Source: Plazaster borealis (Eukaryota; Echinodermata; Asteroidea; Forcipulatida; Labidiasteridae). From it: a DNA stretch of 64,000 nt. The stretch covers positions 33,938,234 to 34,002,233 of the forward strand of contig CM037472.1 of assembly GCA_021014325.1 (NCBI GenBank), given 5' to 3'. The notes under the pieces are model-generated. The model had not been told where the DNA came from, searched no databases, and saw only the letters and a list, made by a program, of their open reading frames with translations. The position numbers were made by a program, and so were the translations under genes. This document shows, one piece after another, positions 23,901 through 38,900 of the stretch; the first letter of the stretch is position 1; every line of letters begins with the position of its first letter.

Positions 23901-26900
23901 TTAATTAAAGGTAATAAAAGAGACCGAGATGTGAGCGCTGCAATGCAAACAGAGCTAAGGCATAGTGTTTGCTTATTTTATGGAGCCTGAGTGTAAATAT
24001 CACACAGTGCTGGAGGATTCAAAGCAAGTCATTATGGACTCCATTTTTTGTGGACTTGGACTCAACAGGGTCAACAGGGACTCAACTACAGCACTGATCC
24101 TAAACACAAAAATGCACATTGCCTTTTTTTTCACAGGACTTATGAAAGTATGGAGTATACAATGCTTAACTCTTTCAGTGCCAAGGTCGTACATGTACAA
24201 TCTATTTTATGTACTCATAAAGTGTCATCAATCGTACATGTGCGACCCATAATATCACTCAAGAAATACTATAGTAACTTTGGGATGTACCAAGGCGACA
24301 CAAATCAGCAAGATACATTTTGTTTGGTGAGAAAGACTTATTTACTATTTATTTTTTACAGAATTTCGAAAAACCTAAAAAAAGCTGGGCATTTTAGGTT
24401 TTTAACGCAAAAAAATGCGGGCACTGAAAGAGTTAATACACATCAGAGTATGAGTAACACACAAATAATATTCTCTATCCTTCGTGCAAATTTAACATCT
24501 ATTAAAGAATAGGATTGGTTGAAAAATATTTTCTAATATGATTTGTGTACAACTGTAAATTTCCAAATTATACAAATTTCCCTAAAAAATTCCGAACCAC
24601 ATGTAAATTAAGAAAAAGCAGTATTTGTTATGCATTTCCAAAGAGAAACTGCCTCACATAGGAGATAAACAAAAACTTCTTACGGAAAACCAATCCCACG
24701 GCGACACAGCAGCGATCTCAGAGCTGATATGCAGTGTCATTACGGCAGAGCTGATGACCAATATTTATCTTCCCTTGGGTCATAAAGCAGACAATAAAAG
24801 CAAGGCACAAGGTCTATGCTGTGCATCTACTTGGATGATAATTGACCCTGGCAGAATGTTAAAGAGAAGACCAACATTGGCTTGAGAACAAAAAAACCTA
24901 TAGTTTGGTTTAGTATGATCTTGGCCAGACTTCATAGAGTGGAAAATAGAGGGTGGTGGATTTGATTCCCACTTACTAGTGTCTGTGTATTTTCAAGGGA
25001 GGGGGGAGGTGGGGGGGGGGGGTTCCGTTGGACTCGGAAAGTATTTTAAAGTTACACAATTGCTTGGGCTTTAAAAAGCATTTGTCATGAAATGAATATG
25101 GTTGGAAAGATATTTTAAAAGTAGAATATAATGATTCACACAAATATGCCTTGAAATTGTGAGCCGGTCCAAAAACGTGGTTCTACAATTATGGTGGGCC
25201 ATGTTATAAAGGGAAAACCACACAATTTTGAGGCATGTTTGTGGGGATCATTATACTTTACTTTTAAAACATCTTTCCAACCATATTTATTTCATAATGA
25301 GCGCTTTCAAATACTTTTTATAGTCCAATCCAAGGCACTGTGTCCCTTTAAAACATAAACATCAGTGAGGTGCAAAAACTACCATTCATTGCTTTCTACT
25401 GCCAGTGCAAGCACTTTATCACTTAAATTTAAAATGTTGCTTGGCAAGCACAAATGAGCCGGGAAAAAAAGAAAAAAAAAAGAAAGAATTTGCTGTTTTC
25501 CTGTAACATAATATTGTACAAAATGTCTGTGAAAGTAAAGCATGATTGTTTCATCAAAATTCTGCTAGTTGGCTGGAGTGTTCCCCCAAAATAGTGGGCC
25601 TGTCCCATTGTTCGAAAGACATCACTACTGCTATCAGCAAGACCAAATTCACTTCAACTCAATCCTAATTGGGGGTAAAATGCTTTCCAAATACGTTTTG
25701 GCAAAACTAGTGAAGACAAGTCTTTAACTCTTTCAGTGCCAAGGTCGTACATGTACGATCTATTTTATGTATGCCGAAAGTGCCAATATCGCACATGTAA
25801 GATCTAATTTATGTACTCAAAAAGTTCCATCAATCGTACATGTACAACCCATAATATACATGTTATCTCGAAAGGGCATTATCACTCTAACGTATTATAC
25901 AATTTCGTACATGTACAAACTTTTTCTCTTGGTTTTTTCTTGCAAGAGGGCGCATCGGTTTATGAGCTTTTCTAATATATTCTATTTTTAGCTACGATCG
26001 ATACCATCATGGGTCGATCGATCGTCTGCTTGTTTGTAATTACACTTTGAACGATGGCAGCCCCCAGGAAACGTACACGCTTTACTCCAGAAGAAGTTTG
26101 TGATTATTTTGCTGATTCAGACAGTGAAAAGGATTATTTTTCTGATTCAGTGGAAAGTATCAGACCAGGATGGTGTTTTTTACAGAACTTTGAAAACCTA
26201 AAAAAAACTGGGCACTTTAGGGTCAAAACGCACAAAAAGCACAGGCACTAAAAGAGTTAAGTGCTGTATGCTTTAATAGGTCACAAATCAAGCTTGTAGG
26301 GAGGGCAAAGAATTTAAGACTCTGACCACTGAAAATGCCAGCAGACTTGTGAAAATGTCAGCTTCAATGACAGGTCCACAGGAGAGTGAAAGGAAACATT
26401 TGATGTCAACTACGTGAACATTCATACAATGCCAACTTCACATAGCTTGGATACAAAACCATTTAGGAAACAGAGGAAATGCATGATGGCCACAATTTAT
26501 TTACAGAAAGACGACATACTTTCCTTCAACATACAGTTTGTAAAAACAAAAAATATTACAGCGCAGCCAATTTCTGAATTAAGAAACCGTGCAAGTCTCG
26601 CGCGTATTCAAATCTCCAGGACCAAATTGTTCCCAACCATTGAGTCTTACGTGTGCACGATTCTGTTTCTTCAAATACTTTAGTTCAATATAGTTTATGG
26701 CTATACAAATTATATTATATTGTTGGGAAAGTAAAATTTTGCCATGAACTAATGAAAGAAAACCCGAGAATAAGACTTGACCTTTGATTCCGGTTATTTG
26801 CAAACAATTAAGAATTTTTGACAACTATATAATTGTAGGGAACCCAAGTGCGCCCTCAGTGTTCAAGTGTCTGATCAAACTTTGTGATTAGCATAATTTA

Positions 26901-29900
26901 TAATAAAAAGTTAAGTTTAGGGTCGCGACCTTTGGGCTCACTCTCTTTTCCATTTAGCTTTTGAGCAAGAGAGAGCACATTGATTTTTCTCTAGGTATTT
27001 CTCTCTATTTTGTAACGAGCATGGCTCTGGCCATGCTCCAAATAATATTTATCTGGGAGGGATAAGCTCATAGAGTTATCTGTGAGTATTGTTTTGTATA
27101 CAAATCCTCTTTTTATTCCAGAAATATTGTAATTTTTAGGGCTGATTGAATCATTGTAAACTTGTGTGTGGCCAGCCTCGTGTTTGGTTGACCTTTCGCC
27201 CTTAATAATAAGTGACTGTGCTGTGCATTGCGTATACTATTATTGTGTATTGTGTGCTATAGACAGTACTATAGTATTGGAGGATTGATATCAGTACGGG
27301 AGATTATTTCATATTTTTGACGTCTATGGTTGTTACTTTTTTTTTATTCTGGTGAATGCTCGTGTCTCTACATAACGGTCGCAGAAATTCCGGCGTGATT
27401 GACAAATCAAGGAATTTCATTAGACACTGTTCGGTACGTGCCATGGAGCAGCTAGCAAACAACTATTATGGGCTTGTGTATATGATGCTTTGCCCCCTCA
27501 TTCCCCCGAACTTTATCACTATCACAAAGATTGATCTTTTATTACATTTATTATAGAGTGCAGCCTCTCTTTTTTCTTCTTCTTCCAGCACCAGTTTGGT
27601 GACATTGAGTAGAATGTGAGCGCTCGTCAGTCAGTGCCGTAACCAGATATTTTCATTGGGGGGGGGGGGGGGGGGGGCAATAGGGGGTAAAGACATTATC
27701 ATTTTTATTATTTATTTATTTTTTTATTTTGAGGGTGGGGGGGGGGGCTATTTAATGAATCGAACCATTCATTTGTGCATTTTTTTTCTTCTTCATTTTT
27801 TTCTTCTTTTTCCCGAAGTCTTCAAAGCAAAGCCCCGCCCCCTCTGGTGATGCCACTGGAGCTCATCCCCTACACTTGTAGTTCTCAAAACATTCCAGTT
27901 CAAGTCATCGTAATTTTTTCTCTATGTTCTGTTTTCTTTTGAGTGCTTAGAGACTTTTTCCTGAAAGTTTTAGGAGCTATATAAATCAGGGATGAGATTT
28001 GACAAATGTGAACAATTCCTGAGAATAGCTTGCGGGCCTGGGTTCCCCCTTATTCTAGACCCAGAACATCCCAGATGTTACAAAATCGGGAGGTTTTACT
28101 CAGTACATCACTAGAAATATAAAATTACAGGTTTGGACACAATGTGGACTACTTCTTTCTCCCTTTGGTAACTGCTTTACTTCTTTCCAGAAAATTTGAA
28201 GGTTCAAGGAGATTTCGAGAAAATCCTGAAATCGGGAAAAACCCTGAGTAGTCACATGCCTAATAAATACAGCTGTTATCAATATCATTATTACAATTAG
28301 TTTGACCATAACACAGAAAGACAAGACCTTCTCAGTACAAACCTCTACCAGTGTAGGTACCAGACCTGTACTTATACGGAGGCCATGGAGGCCATGGCCT
28401 CTGTTGCCCTGGTCTTGGCCTTGATGCCCCTTTAGTTTCTCATAGACTTTAAGATTTCCCAAATGGAAGTACCTTTTCCAAAATGAAAATTGCCTTGCCC
28501 TCTCAAAGATGAAACTCCAGGCCTGAGGTATCATAACATTTGCCCGATCTATACAAGTGGCTCCTCGGCATATGAATGTTTCCAAAAATGGTATAACACT
28601 TGAAAGGAATGTTGCTTTAAACACAAACTCCACCGTTGCACATAATTCCTTTAAACCCGTTCCTGACAGTTCTAATCTTGGCAGTATGAGGTGTTTACAA
28701 TTAGTAGCACTCATGGCCATGCCTGTGTTATCACGAATGACTTGTTATTAACCTTCGGGTAGGAATAAATCCTGTGTGACACTTGTGGAGAGTAAGAATA
28801 AAAGATGAGGTGGAGGAATGGGAGGAATCCAATGGATATGTGGAGAAACATTCTGTCCTTGAATAAATAAAAACAATCCCTTGGCCAGACCGATCATCTT
28901 TAGAGGAATGGGACAGCAATCTATGTACTCCATTCCTCTAGTTTTAGAGGGGAAAACACTAGGAAACACCTTAAAAAATCATAAATCCAACTGACGAAAT
29001 TTTCACAACAGGTGCTGATGTTTTTGAGAAAAAAGCATATTTTATATTCAACGTCTTGTGATGGTTTTGTTCACATTATAGTGCCTATATTTTGTGCTTG
29101 TCTATATACTGTAGTTTCAAGAACATAAAGTTTATTATTTGGTTTTGTTTTGCCCTTACACCAATGTGTATTCAGCACTGTATACTCAGTACTTTCCCCG
29201 AGTCATGTGAAGAAAAAAAATCCATCACTCCAGCGTGGGATTTGAACCCACAACCTTTGCCATGCTAAAGGAGATGTCCTACCACGCTAGGCAGTTTGAA
29301 CCCAATATGTTAAGCAGCGGGTACCACAACGATTTAATAGATGTTAAACATCATAAAATTTAGTACAATAATGACAACAATTCTGATGAAAATATTACTC
29401 ACTAGGATGAATGATGACAGTATCGACTTTAGCCTAAGTAAACTTCAAGACAAAAAAAATTATGTGCTTTCCTAATAATCGTCAAAGCTCTAACATGATG
29501 TCTCAAAGCAGAGCTGCCAACATATGCATCTTTGCAATCAGGGAGATTGTGCGCAACAATTGGGGAGAAATTTAGGATTTCATTCAACATAATAGGGAAC
29601 AAGTTTCCATAATCAGGAAGATTTTCTTATTTGTTCATCAGAACATTGAAAGATTGGTTTATTTTCAGGGAACTTTCTGTAGAATCAGGCAGAGTTGTCA
29701 GCCCTATGAAAATGAACATACCACATTTACCTCAACCATTATTCATATTAAGGTCACAGAAAATTCCCCTAGTGGAACAACAAAGTTGTTATTTCTCCAT
29801 TTATCATTCCAGTCTTTTAGTTTATACATAAATGTATCGTAATTTATTGCTCAACAATTTTGAGTATCTTGAGGAGCCTAAACAAGTCTATAGTATACAT

Positions 29901-32900
29901 CTAATGAAAAAGTCAAATCGTCATGGCTTGGAAAAAGCCTTGACTTGACTTCACATTCTTGGATTTGGACAGAATCGTTTTGTGGCTTGTTGAAGAACAA
30001 CGTCATTGGACTAGGCTTGATCAACTAGTACGAAAACACTTGAATCTTGACTTCAATTTGGCGGTCAGGAAAACAGCTGTCAGGAATTGACAGGTCTACA
30101 TCCACTTGATTCCCTTGCTCATCATGAACATTTTCCTTTTCCACTTTTCTTTTTCCACTTCTACTGACATACATTTCGTCACAAAATTATCATAAAAAAA
30201 AATCAATCCATTAACTATAAGCTTTGCTCGAGTTCCTCAAATAAGCGTAGATATTGGAGAGAACTTTGTTTCATACTTCACGCGAAAGCGAATTTTCTTG
30301 CGTCACAATTGGAAAAATGGTGCAAACCGATTATTGCGTCACCAATATGAAGTATAAACCGCGCTAGAGAGAGAGTGTGTGTGCAAATAATCACTTGCCT
30401 GTTTATGCGTGGCCAAACCACCCTAATAAAGAGGCGTACAAACTAACAGCCACATAAAGATGATTCATCCTGAAATCCTCCTTAAGTAAAAGAGGCCGAC
30501 ATCATTTAGAAAACAACGATTAAATATTTACCTCTTGAGATACAAGGCACAAGACAAGAGATTCCCCAAGAGTGGTTACTAACAACCTTGCAAATCCAGA
30601 CACACTTGATGACGCTTACCACTTTACAATTGGCCTGGCCTCTGGGCACACAAACTGACAAACCGTACTGGCCACGAGTCCCTATGATTGCTTAGAATGC
30701 AGATGATTTGATAATCGAACACCTCCAGATTTGGACAATCTGTTGAGGATTGGGGACAGAAATTCCAAATCGAATTATAATACACCTCTCCCTACTTGAG
30801 GCCCCTTTGATAAATAGTCATCCTGCGTCTTGGAGTGGGTGTGTGTGCTGTGTGCTGCAGACGGTAGAGCAGGTAGAGTCACAAGCTTTATGTATAAAGA
30901 ATTAATGGACATGCAAATACAAGCTATAGCAGATACATCTCAGGGCATGACACCACATGTTGTCAATTTTACTTGGCTTGACTCTTGAACAGTACAATAC
31001 CAAACTGATGTGTAGATATAGACTGTGCAAGTCTCGCACATAACGAAAACAAGAACAAAACTTGAGCGGAGACCATATTTTTTGTATGAAATCAAATCTT
31101 CTTCTAAAATTATATTTAAACATTACTCTTGATAAATAAATTTTTGTATACTACAAACAATTTGTTAAGATTAACATTGAAACAAAATTAAAACTTGGGA
31201 TGAGGATGCTTATTGTTAGAAACCCCATTTGCCAATCACGCCTGAATGTGTACGTCTATCACATAGGTTTGATGACAACATGCCTGTCAGTTGGGCAGCA
31301 TTCTTAATTTTTTACAAGTAACCTGAAACTGAGGTCAAGTCTTATTCTCAGGTTTTCTTCGCTGATTTGTTGAATTGGTTTTACTTTCATATTGTTTATC
31401 ACAGTTTGCATAGATCTCCATTTTGCCCTTTGTTTTAGGGGAGGTAAGGGATATGACTTCATGGCACTTCCTTAGCACTGTATTCTTTCATCACTCACTC
31501 TATGTTGGCAGGATTAGTGTTTTATTTTCTACACTAGTTGAGTATGCACCCTGCAAGCTTAATCAAATCCTAACCCATGGAATGTGATCAGACGAGCAGA
31601 ATTGTACGCTTCTGTAACTAGTGATACATTTTTTGTTTAAAGGCATTGTACACTTGGTAACGAGCAACAGAGAGCTGTTGATAGTATAAAACATTGTGAG
31701 AAACGACTCCCTCTGAAGTAACGTAGTTTTTGAGAAAGAGGTAATTTCTCACTAAAATAATAAAAACTTCTTGCAAGAAGTTTTTATTCCTATCTGAAAG
31801 CACACAAATTTGTACAACAAGGGTGTTTTTTCTTTCATCATTTTCTTGCAACTTCGACGACCAATTGAGCCCAAATTTTCACAGGCTTGTTATTTTATGC
31901 ATATGTTGGGATACACCAAATGAGAACACTGGTTTTTGACAATCACCAAACATGTACGATGCCTTTAAGTAAGCAGTGCCATGAAATTTGACGCCCGACT
32001 TATAGTGCCATAAAATACATGTACCCAGATGTATATCTGCTGGACAAAAATGATCAGGGCCCAATTTCATAAAGCATGTAAGCACAAAAACTTGCTAAGC
32101 ACAGAAAACTCTTGCTTAAGAAAAATAGGTTACCGGCCAAAATACCATACAGTTACCATTGCTGTGACTGGTACCCCACTCATTTCTTGGTTAGCAACGA
32201 AATTTGCTGAGCTGAATTTTCTGCTAAACAGCTTTATGAAATTGGGCTCAGGGCATAGGGGGAAAAAAAACCAATACAATGCGTTGTATCATAGCTGCCC
32301 ACCTGTTTCTGCTAAGCAAGATTCAATTTGGTACCAGCAAATACAAGCGAACACATGTATCTGTACATAATGTAGAGCAGGCATGATATTTGGTCATTGG
32401 AAAAAAGTAGGAATATTTTATCAAGGCAAGGGCTGACCTACATGTACACATGGTGTAGGCTCTAAAAGACTTTTCAAGCCCAATTATTAACAAATTTGTT
32501 CTGAGTTTTCGAAGGGCAAATAATCAGAAAACAGACTTAAGTAGGAAGATTATCATGCCTGATGTAGAGTAAGGACAAAACTGATCAGAGCATTGGTGAC
32601 AAACAATGTGCACAAAACTGTACATAGCTCACTTGTTTACGCTAAGCAAGATTTAAATTGGTGCCAGCAAATACACATGTACTTATAGAGCAAGGACAAT
32701 ACTTATCAGGCCATTGGCAACAAAACCATGTTGTATCATGGCTGTTCACCCGTTTCTGCTAAGCAAGATTTCTCTGTGTTAAGCAGCTCCATGAGATTGG
32801 CCGCGGGGCATAAATGATGCCACAGCTGTCTCTACCAAAAATGGAGAATACTGCACAAGAATCAAGTGGCCACTCTATGGGAAACAGATATTCAATGACC

Positions 32901-35900
32901 TGCTGCAAACCAGCGACAACTCCCATGGTGTTACTTCCAATTCATTTATTCCACAGGTATTCAATCAGTTTGGTGATGACCGCCCCTCGTGGGGGCCCTT
33001 GACGGGGTCTCTTTTAAGTAGTCCACAATTGAATTCTATTTTCAGGCTGTTTTCGAGCAGAGAGCGAAACGGGCAAAGAGAGCAGAAATCCATGCAGTGG
33101 ATGGAAGGCTGTTGAAGTGGATAACACTGCCCATTCCCCACTGATTACCAACATAAATTGACCCCCTGAAAAAGGGAGATTTTTAAGGGGCAAATTTCAT
33201 TTGGATGGAAAGTGGTAATGTGGAACGAAATCTATCTGGTGAAACAAGCAAACAGAGCAGAAATCCATGCAGTGGATGGAAAGCAGTTGAAGTGGATAAC
33301 ACTGCCCATTCCCCACTGATAACCAACATAAATTGGGCCCAAAAAGGGAACTTTTTAAGGGGAAAATTTCATTTGAATAGAAGGTAGTAATTGTGGAACG
33401 AAATCTATCTGCATTTAGCTATTTTATTGAAATAAAATTAAATGTGTGTAGAATTTGAAATTGTCTACCAACATGTAAACATGTAAAAAAAACTTAAATA
33501 AATTGCTGACGTTACCTAACAAAATGTGAAAAAAGGATGGTAGCCTAATTTGTATGTGTTAAAAAACTTTTAAAAATCCTAGTCCAATAGATTTTTTTGT
33601 ATATGTGTACTCATATTAATATTATTTATTCATTTACCTGGTGCAAATGTTACATCATTAAAAGACCCCCCCCCACACACAAAAAAACCTCCACACACAA
33701 ACAAACACACAAACAAACACACAAACTTGTTTTTGCTATGGACAGTCTGTTAACCTGGAACAACAATATGTTGCCATTTATCTGCCTCCAAACTTACATT
33801 TCTCCAGGGTCCATAAAAGAAAAAGCAAAATCTTCATCTAAGATGAACATCATCACTCTTTTATGCACCAACTCTTCCTGATCCTCTTCCCAACAATCCA
33901 TAGGGAAGCAGGAATTTGCATTTTTAGAAAATTGCACACCAAGAAAAAAACATCCTTGACAGAAAAAAACTCTTACGCCAGGAAAACATCCCAATATTCA
34001 AACCCCGAGCAGCAGGCTTTAGCTTGTCTGGCCCAAGGGGAAGAAAATCGTGGAGAAAGATTCCAAGCAATGGGAAAATATCGACTTTTTTAAGGGTAAG
34101 GTCCTCAAGCTGGGTTCGCGACCTCTAGCTCTCTTGAGAGCGAATTCCGTCGAGGCACACATGTGGGTTCTTGGCAAACACAGACATTTGTATTCGCTGT
34201 GTGGCTAAACTAAGGGCACCAAATTACCAACGACACTTCAAGTGTTTTGAGAAATTGTCTTCCCGCCCCCTTTTTTTTTTCTTTTTTTTCACAAACACCC
34301 CGGAAAAGAAGAAAATCAATTTTCAACAAATTGACCTTTATCTGAGAAACCACTCATGCTTTAGAAGGAATACAAAACATTAAATTCTCTCGGCCTTTTT
34401 TAAAATTCTCAGTACACCTGGAGAGGAAAGACTTCAGCAATTTTTAGAATCATTATTACTTTTTAATATGTCATAATTGCACCCAGAACAAAGAATGATA
34501 TAACCGCTCCAGATTTTCGGCAATATCTCACAAACACTACCACCTTTTTAAATTAAATTTTCACAGGTTAGTTTTATGGTATATATCTACAACTACATAG
34601 GATTGAAACAAACAATGGGTTCCAATTACCAAACGTATACAATCCCTTTAAACAAGACCACTTATTCAAATACAGCCACCTCATCACTTCTGTTTTTTTC
34701 TTAGTCAAGGGCGGTCTTTTGCGAGAGTTCCCTCCAAAACAAATTAATTACGGGGAGAAGTTGCAACAATTTTTCTTTACAAAGACTTAACCTTGTTCTG
34801 TACTCAATTATTTGTATTCAAAGCAAAAGATAAAACAAATGGTTTGAAAAAAGTCAACTGAAGGAATGTTGTCACCGCTGCCTGGACAAACACAGCTGTC
34901 AATTCCGCATAAATTATTTGTCTCTTTGACATTTTCCCCCTTTTTTTTCCCGCTCTTGGATCTGACGTGCCCAGGAGGGAGAACTACTAATGTAGTTAAT
35001 GCACCTAAAGCTAAGGGAATGGTCTCTAACAATTGCTAAAAAAATTCTTTTTTTTTAAACAGCTGTGAAAAATGAACAAATTCCTAATGCAAATCCAGTG
35101 GCACATCAAAACATCTGCTCTCCTACGCCCCATGACCCCCTCTCCCACACTTGCAAGGCCCTTCTTTACTAAGGAAACCCAGAAAAACACCTTTCTTATA
35201 GGCCCCCTACAAGAGACAAAATCCTGCCAAGACCATGTAGGCAAGTCTCAATCACAGAGGTGCCAAGCAAAGAGGTGGTACGATATTTCATTTGTTTATT
35301 TGTTATGACTCATGAGTTATATCCTTCAAACAGTCTTGTTATCCACAGACATATTATCTTGAAGGGACTTGCTCTGTCATGGGGACTTTTTCAAACAATA
35401 AAGTGATCCCGTTTTACTGAAAACAACCGAAAAAGGGTTTTGTTTTGTTCTTAGAGATTTTGTGCTTTTAAAATTGAGTATTGCTACGTGTTTATTTCAC
35501 TAGACATTGGTACTGATGGCATCACAGTTTGTTAACCACATTGCAGAAGAATGGGAAACAATGCCATGCAGTAAACAAACCACGACGTTATCAGTACAGG
35601 GTTCTATTGCGGCAACCAAGCATTGTTGAGTTTCGAGTGGTCTTCAAATGATTTTCTCTTTGACTTTGAAAGATCTTCAAGTGGAATATGAGATTAAACA
35701 TGGTAGAGATAAATAGCTTAACTCTTATGGGTTTATTTATCCCTAGGAAGAAGTGGAGAGCTTGTTCTTAACACTTTGACTAGTATACAAGTAATGAGTA
35801 TTTATGAATGCAATGTGACTATATTTTCATGAATTGAAAGATGGAATGCTCCATTCAATGAGGCGAAGCCAAGTTGAATAAAACATCTAATCTTTCAATG

Positions 35901-38900
35901 AATGAAAATATTTTCTCAATGGCGCGAATGCAAAACATTAATTATTTTGTTTTATTTAACATCCACATAGATCATTGTCATTTGGAGGAAAAACTCTCAT
36001 CAAAATGTACAAGATTGTGTTCAGGCATCCAAACGAGGGCGTTTTGTACTGCTGTGTAAAAAAGTGTGCGGTGTGGTCTAACGTACAATCGTAAAAAAAG
36101 GATGGGACAAATGCATGATGAGTAGTACCGAAATGTACTGTATATGGTGTAGGCTATGTAATGGTTTGAATAATTAATGCCATGTGACCAACAATCCTCC
36201 AATCAAATGACAAGGATCTACTTGTATTACATAACAATGCTCTAGTTGTCATACAGAGACCAGAAATTTGCATTTTTTTCAATTAATTGTGATGTGTAGT
36301 TCTTTCATACAGATGAGTAAACTAAAACAAATAACATCCTAGAAATTCACATGATTGTGGATAAGATGAGACTGCTTTTATTTCAGCATTTTTCTTTTTG
36401 ATATGACGAGGAGTCAGGAATACATCCCTTGGTTTTTGTTAGTAGCCTGGGTTTTTACAATTCTTTTCACATATTGCTTACTTGTTTTCATGAGAATAAA
36501 ATTGTGCACACAATCACTCACACGGTTTCACAACTTTGCATGAATCTTTTATTGATTAATTTATTCATAAAGGTCTCGGTTTCGGTTCCGGTCTCGGTCT
36601 CGGTCTCGGACTACCCGGTCTCGACTACAACACTGAGAGACACAAAGTAGTTTGGATGGAAATATTTCTCTGGAGGATTTGTACTGGTAAGAATTTTGGC
36701 ACCAGATGAGCTTTCAGGTTGAAACCGATCAAAATACTTCTTTTCTTTTGCAATTACGAAGCCCGTACTTGTCTTTGAAAAAATGCGAAAAGGAACCGTG
36801 TTCAAATGATATTTGCAATCGTTTATTCCGACTAAAATGTCAATATCAGTGTGTCATGGATACTGATAGCAAACAGACTATATGCATTAAGGAAGACAGT
36901 CTAATTTACCCGTATACGTTCTTGCAATATAAAATAACAACCACATGTGGAGTTATAAATTGAGATGCTCGATTGGAGATAGACACAACACTATAGACAA
37001 TAATAAACTACAAGTGATGCGGGTGATTTGTGAATCATCTGGTGATGGGTGAGTCACATTAACTAGACGTCACACTATAATGAAGCTATTCCTAGTGTTG
37101 TCTAGGTCTAATCAGCAGAGACATCGTGAGGCATGAATTAACGAGAAATGCGTACACCGTCGGCTACTTATCTAAATAATCTAAAATGACGTCAAAAAAT
37201 TTCACAGAAAAATATCATGTCAAGGAGATTCAATTGTGCATGGTTAGGAAAGAAAAAGAGTGCTGGAGATTTGCCATCTTTCCTTTTTAAACTTTATTCA
37301 TGTCTAAAATAGTGTGAGAAATTCACTCAAGATTTATGAAAATTACAACGTTATGACCCTGTGAAAATATCATCAAGTATACGAAATTGTGATGATTTAA
37401 ACTCCAGCTACTCAAAATAAACCATGCCCGATATGTGGCAGAGGGTGCCCACCAAATATATTCCTATAATTTAACACACTCTTTTCCTCTTACAGAAGTT
37501 ACAGAAGATTTTAGGGGGGCGTACAGAAGTACGCCCCCCTAAAATCTTCTAAAGAATTCCTGAGATTCCAAGAACATGATGAAGACCCAATAGAAGGGTG
37601 GGGGGGGGGGGGGTACACCAGGCTCCAAATAGCCCATCTAATAGTTCAATCTGATTTTGATGGAATTGATACTGCACTGCAGACCAGCAATTAATTCAAA
37701 AACAAAGCGCATTTTAAAATAGAAACTGGACAAAAACATGTAGATTCTATTTTCGGACAATTTCTGAAGTTAGTCGTACACAAAACGATTCCCGTCACAG
37801 AGTTACATGTAAGTGCAATTTTGAAAAAACATGATTGCCAATCCAAGTTGGTGTGTGTATCTCTTGCAATTTGATAAGATAATTTCTTTATTAACAGCGA
37901 GTCTGCGCTCCTAGATTTGGGTTAAATATACATCGCTGTAAGGTTAACCCAAATCATGTTCCATTGATTCCATGCACTGTGAGTTTATTTCATTACGTGA
38001 ACATCAATTGTAGTCTACCTCCATAACTGGCCCCAAGGGTCTTACATGGATACATGATTAAATTTTCCCCCAGTTTTAACAAATTTCCATATTCTAGATC
38101 TAGACATCATGATATGTGTCTTCATGATACCGTCGTTGCCCGTTGCCCCGGTTTTTGCACTCGGCAAGATTTGTGCGTTATCATTTTTATATATGTCTGG
38201 TAATGAAACCAAGAATGCCTCATAAGTGAAGCTCGTAAGCCTGAGGAAATCTGTAAACAGGGGTGCTTGCTATGTGAACCAAAAACACAGGGGTTAACCC
38301 CTACTCTTCCAAGATAAGTGTTCTGGGTTCTTTTAAATGCACTACCAATCCTAGTGCACGGGAACTGCGACTTAATGTCCCATCCGAAGGACAAAGCAAT
38401 TATGGTAGCGTATCTTGCTCAAGGAGACAAGTGCCACAATCGGGGACTCGAACCCGTGCACTCTACTCTTCAGAAACACCAGAACTTGAGTCACGTGCTC
38501 TTAACCGCTCGGTCCTGACACGCCATGCCGTTCTGAAAAATTTGACACTTTAAAGGAACTAAATCATCAATAAAATGTGGCATGAATGACACTAATGAGC
38601 ATGAAATTATTAACTATAGAAGTAAACTATTGTACACATAATTAAGCATCAATAAAGATGTACTGTAAGAATACATAAACAACAAGGTTTAGTCAGTACA
38701 AATTTGCCACCGAGGGGAAATACAGAGAAGAACACACAAACAAGCAAGAACAAAAGATCACATGATTAATTCCTCATGACGTACATGTACCAAACATGAT
38801 TGAAGTACCAGGAACATTATTTACAATAACAAAATCAGATAGAAAACCACAAGAAGCGTAAATCCAGATGATATATTCTTATCATTCACACAAAACACAA

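Noticed and set aside
28100..28720. A 206-codon minus-strand open frame
   Set aside because: It runs straight through the hAT-like MITE relative (28360-28526), has no recognised domain and no splice support, and most of its residues come from repeat DNA.
33794..33994. A minus-strand frame with an acidic end and a possible donor (gaaat|gtaagt)
   Set aside because: No matching acceptor or neighbouring exon was found, and TMEM63 exons m and n already join in phase without it.
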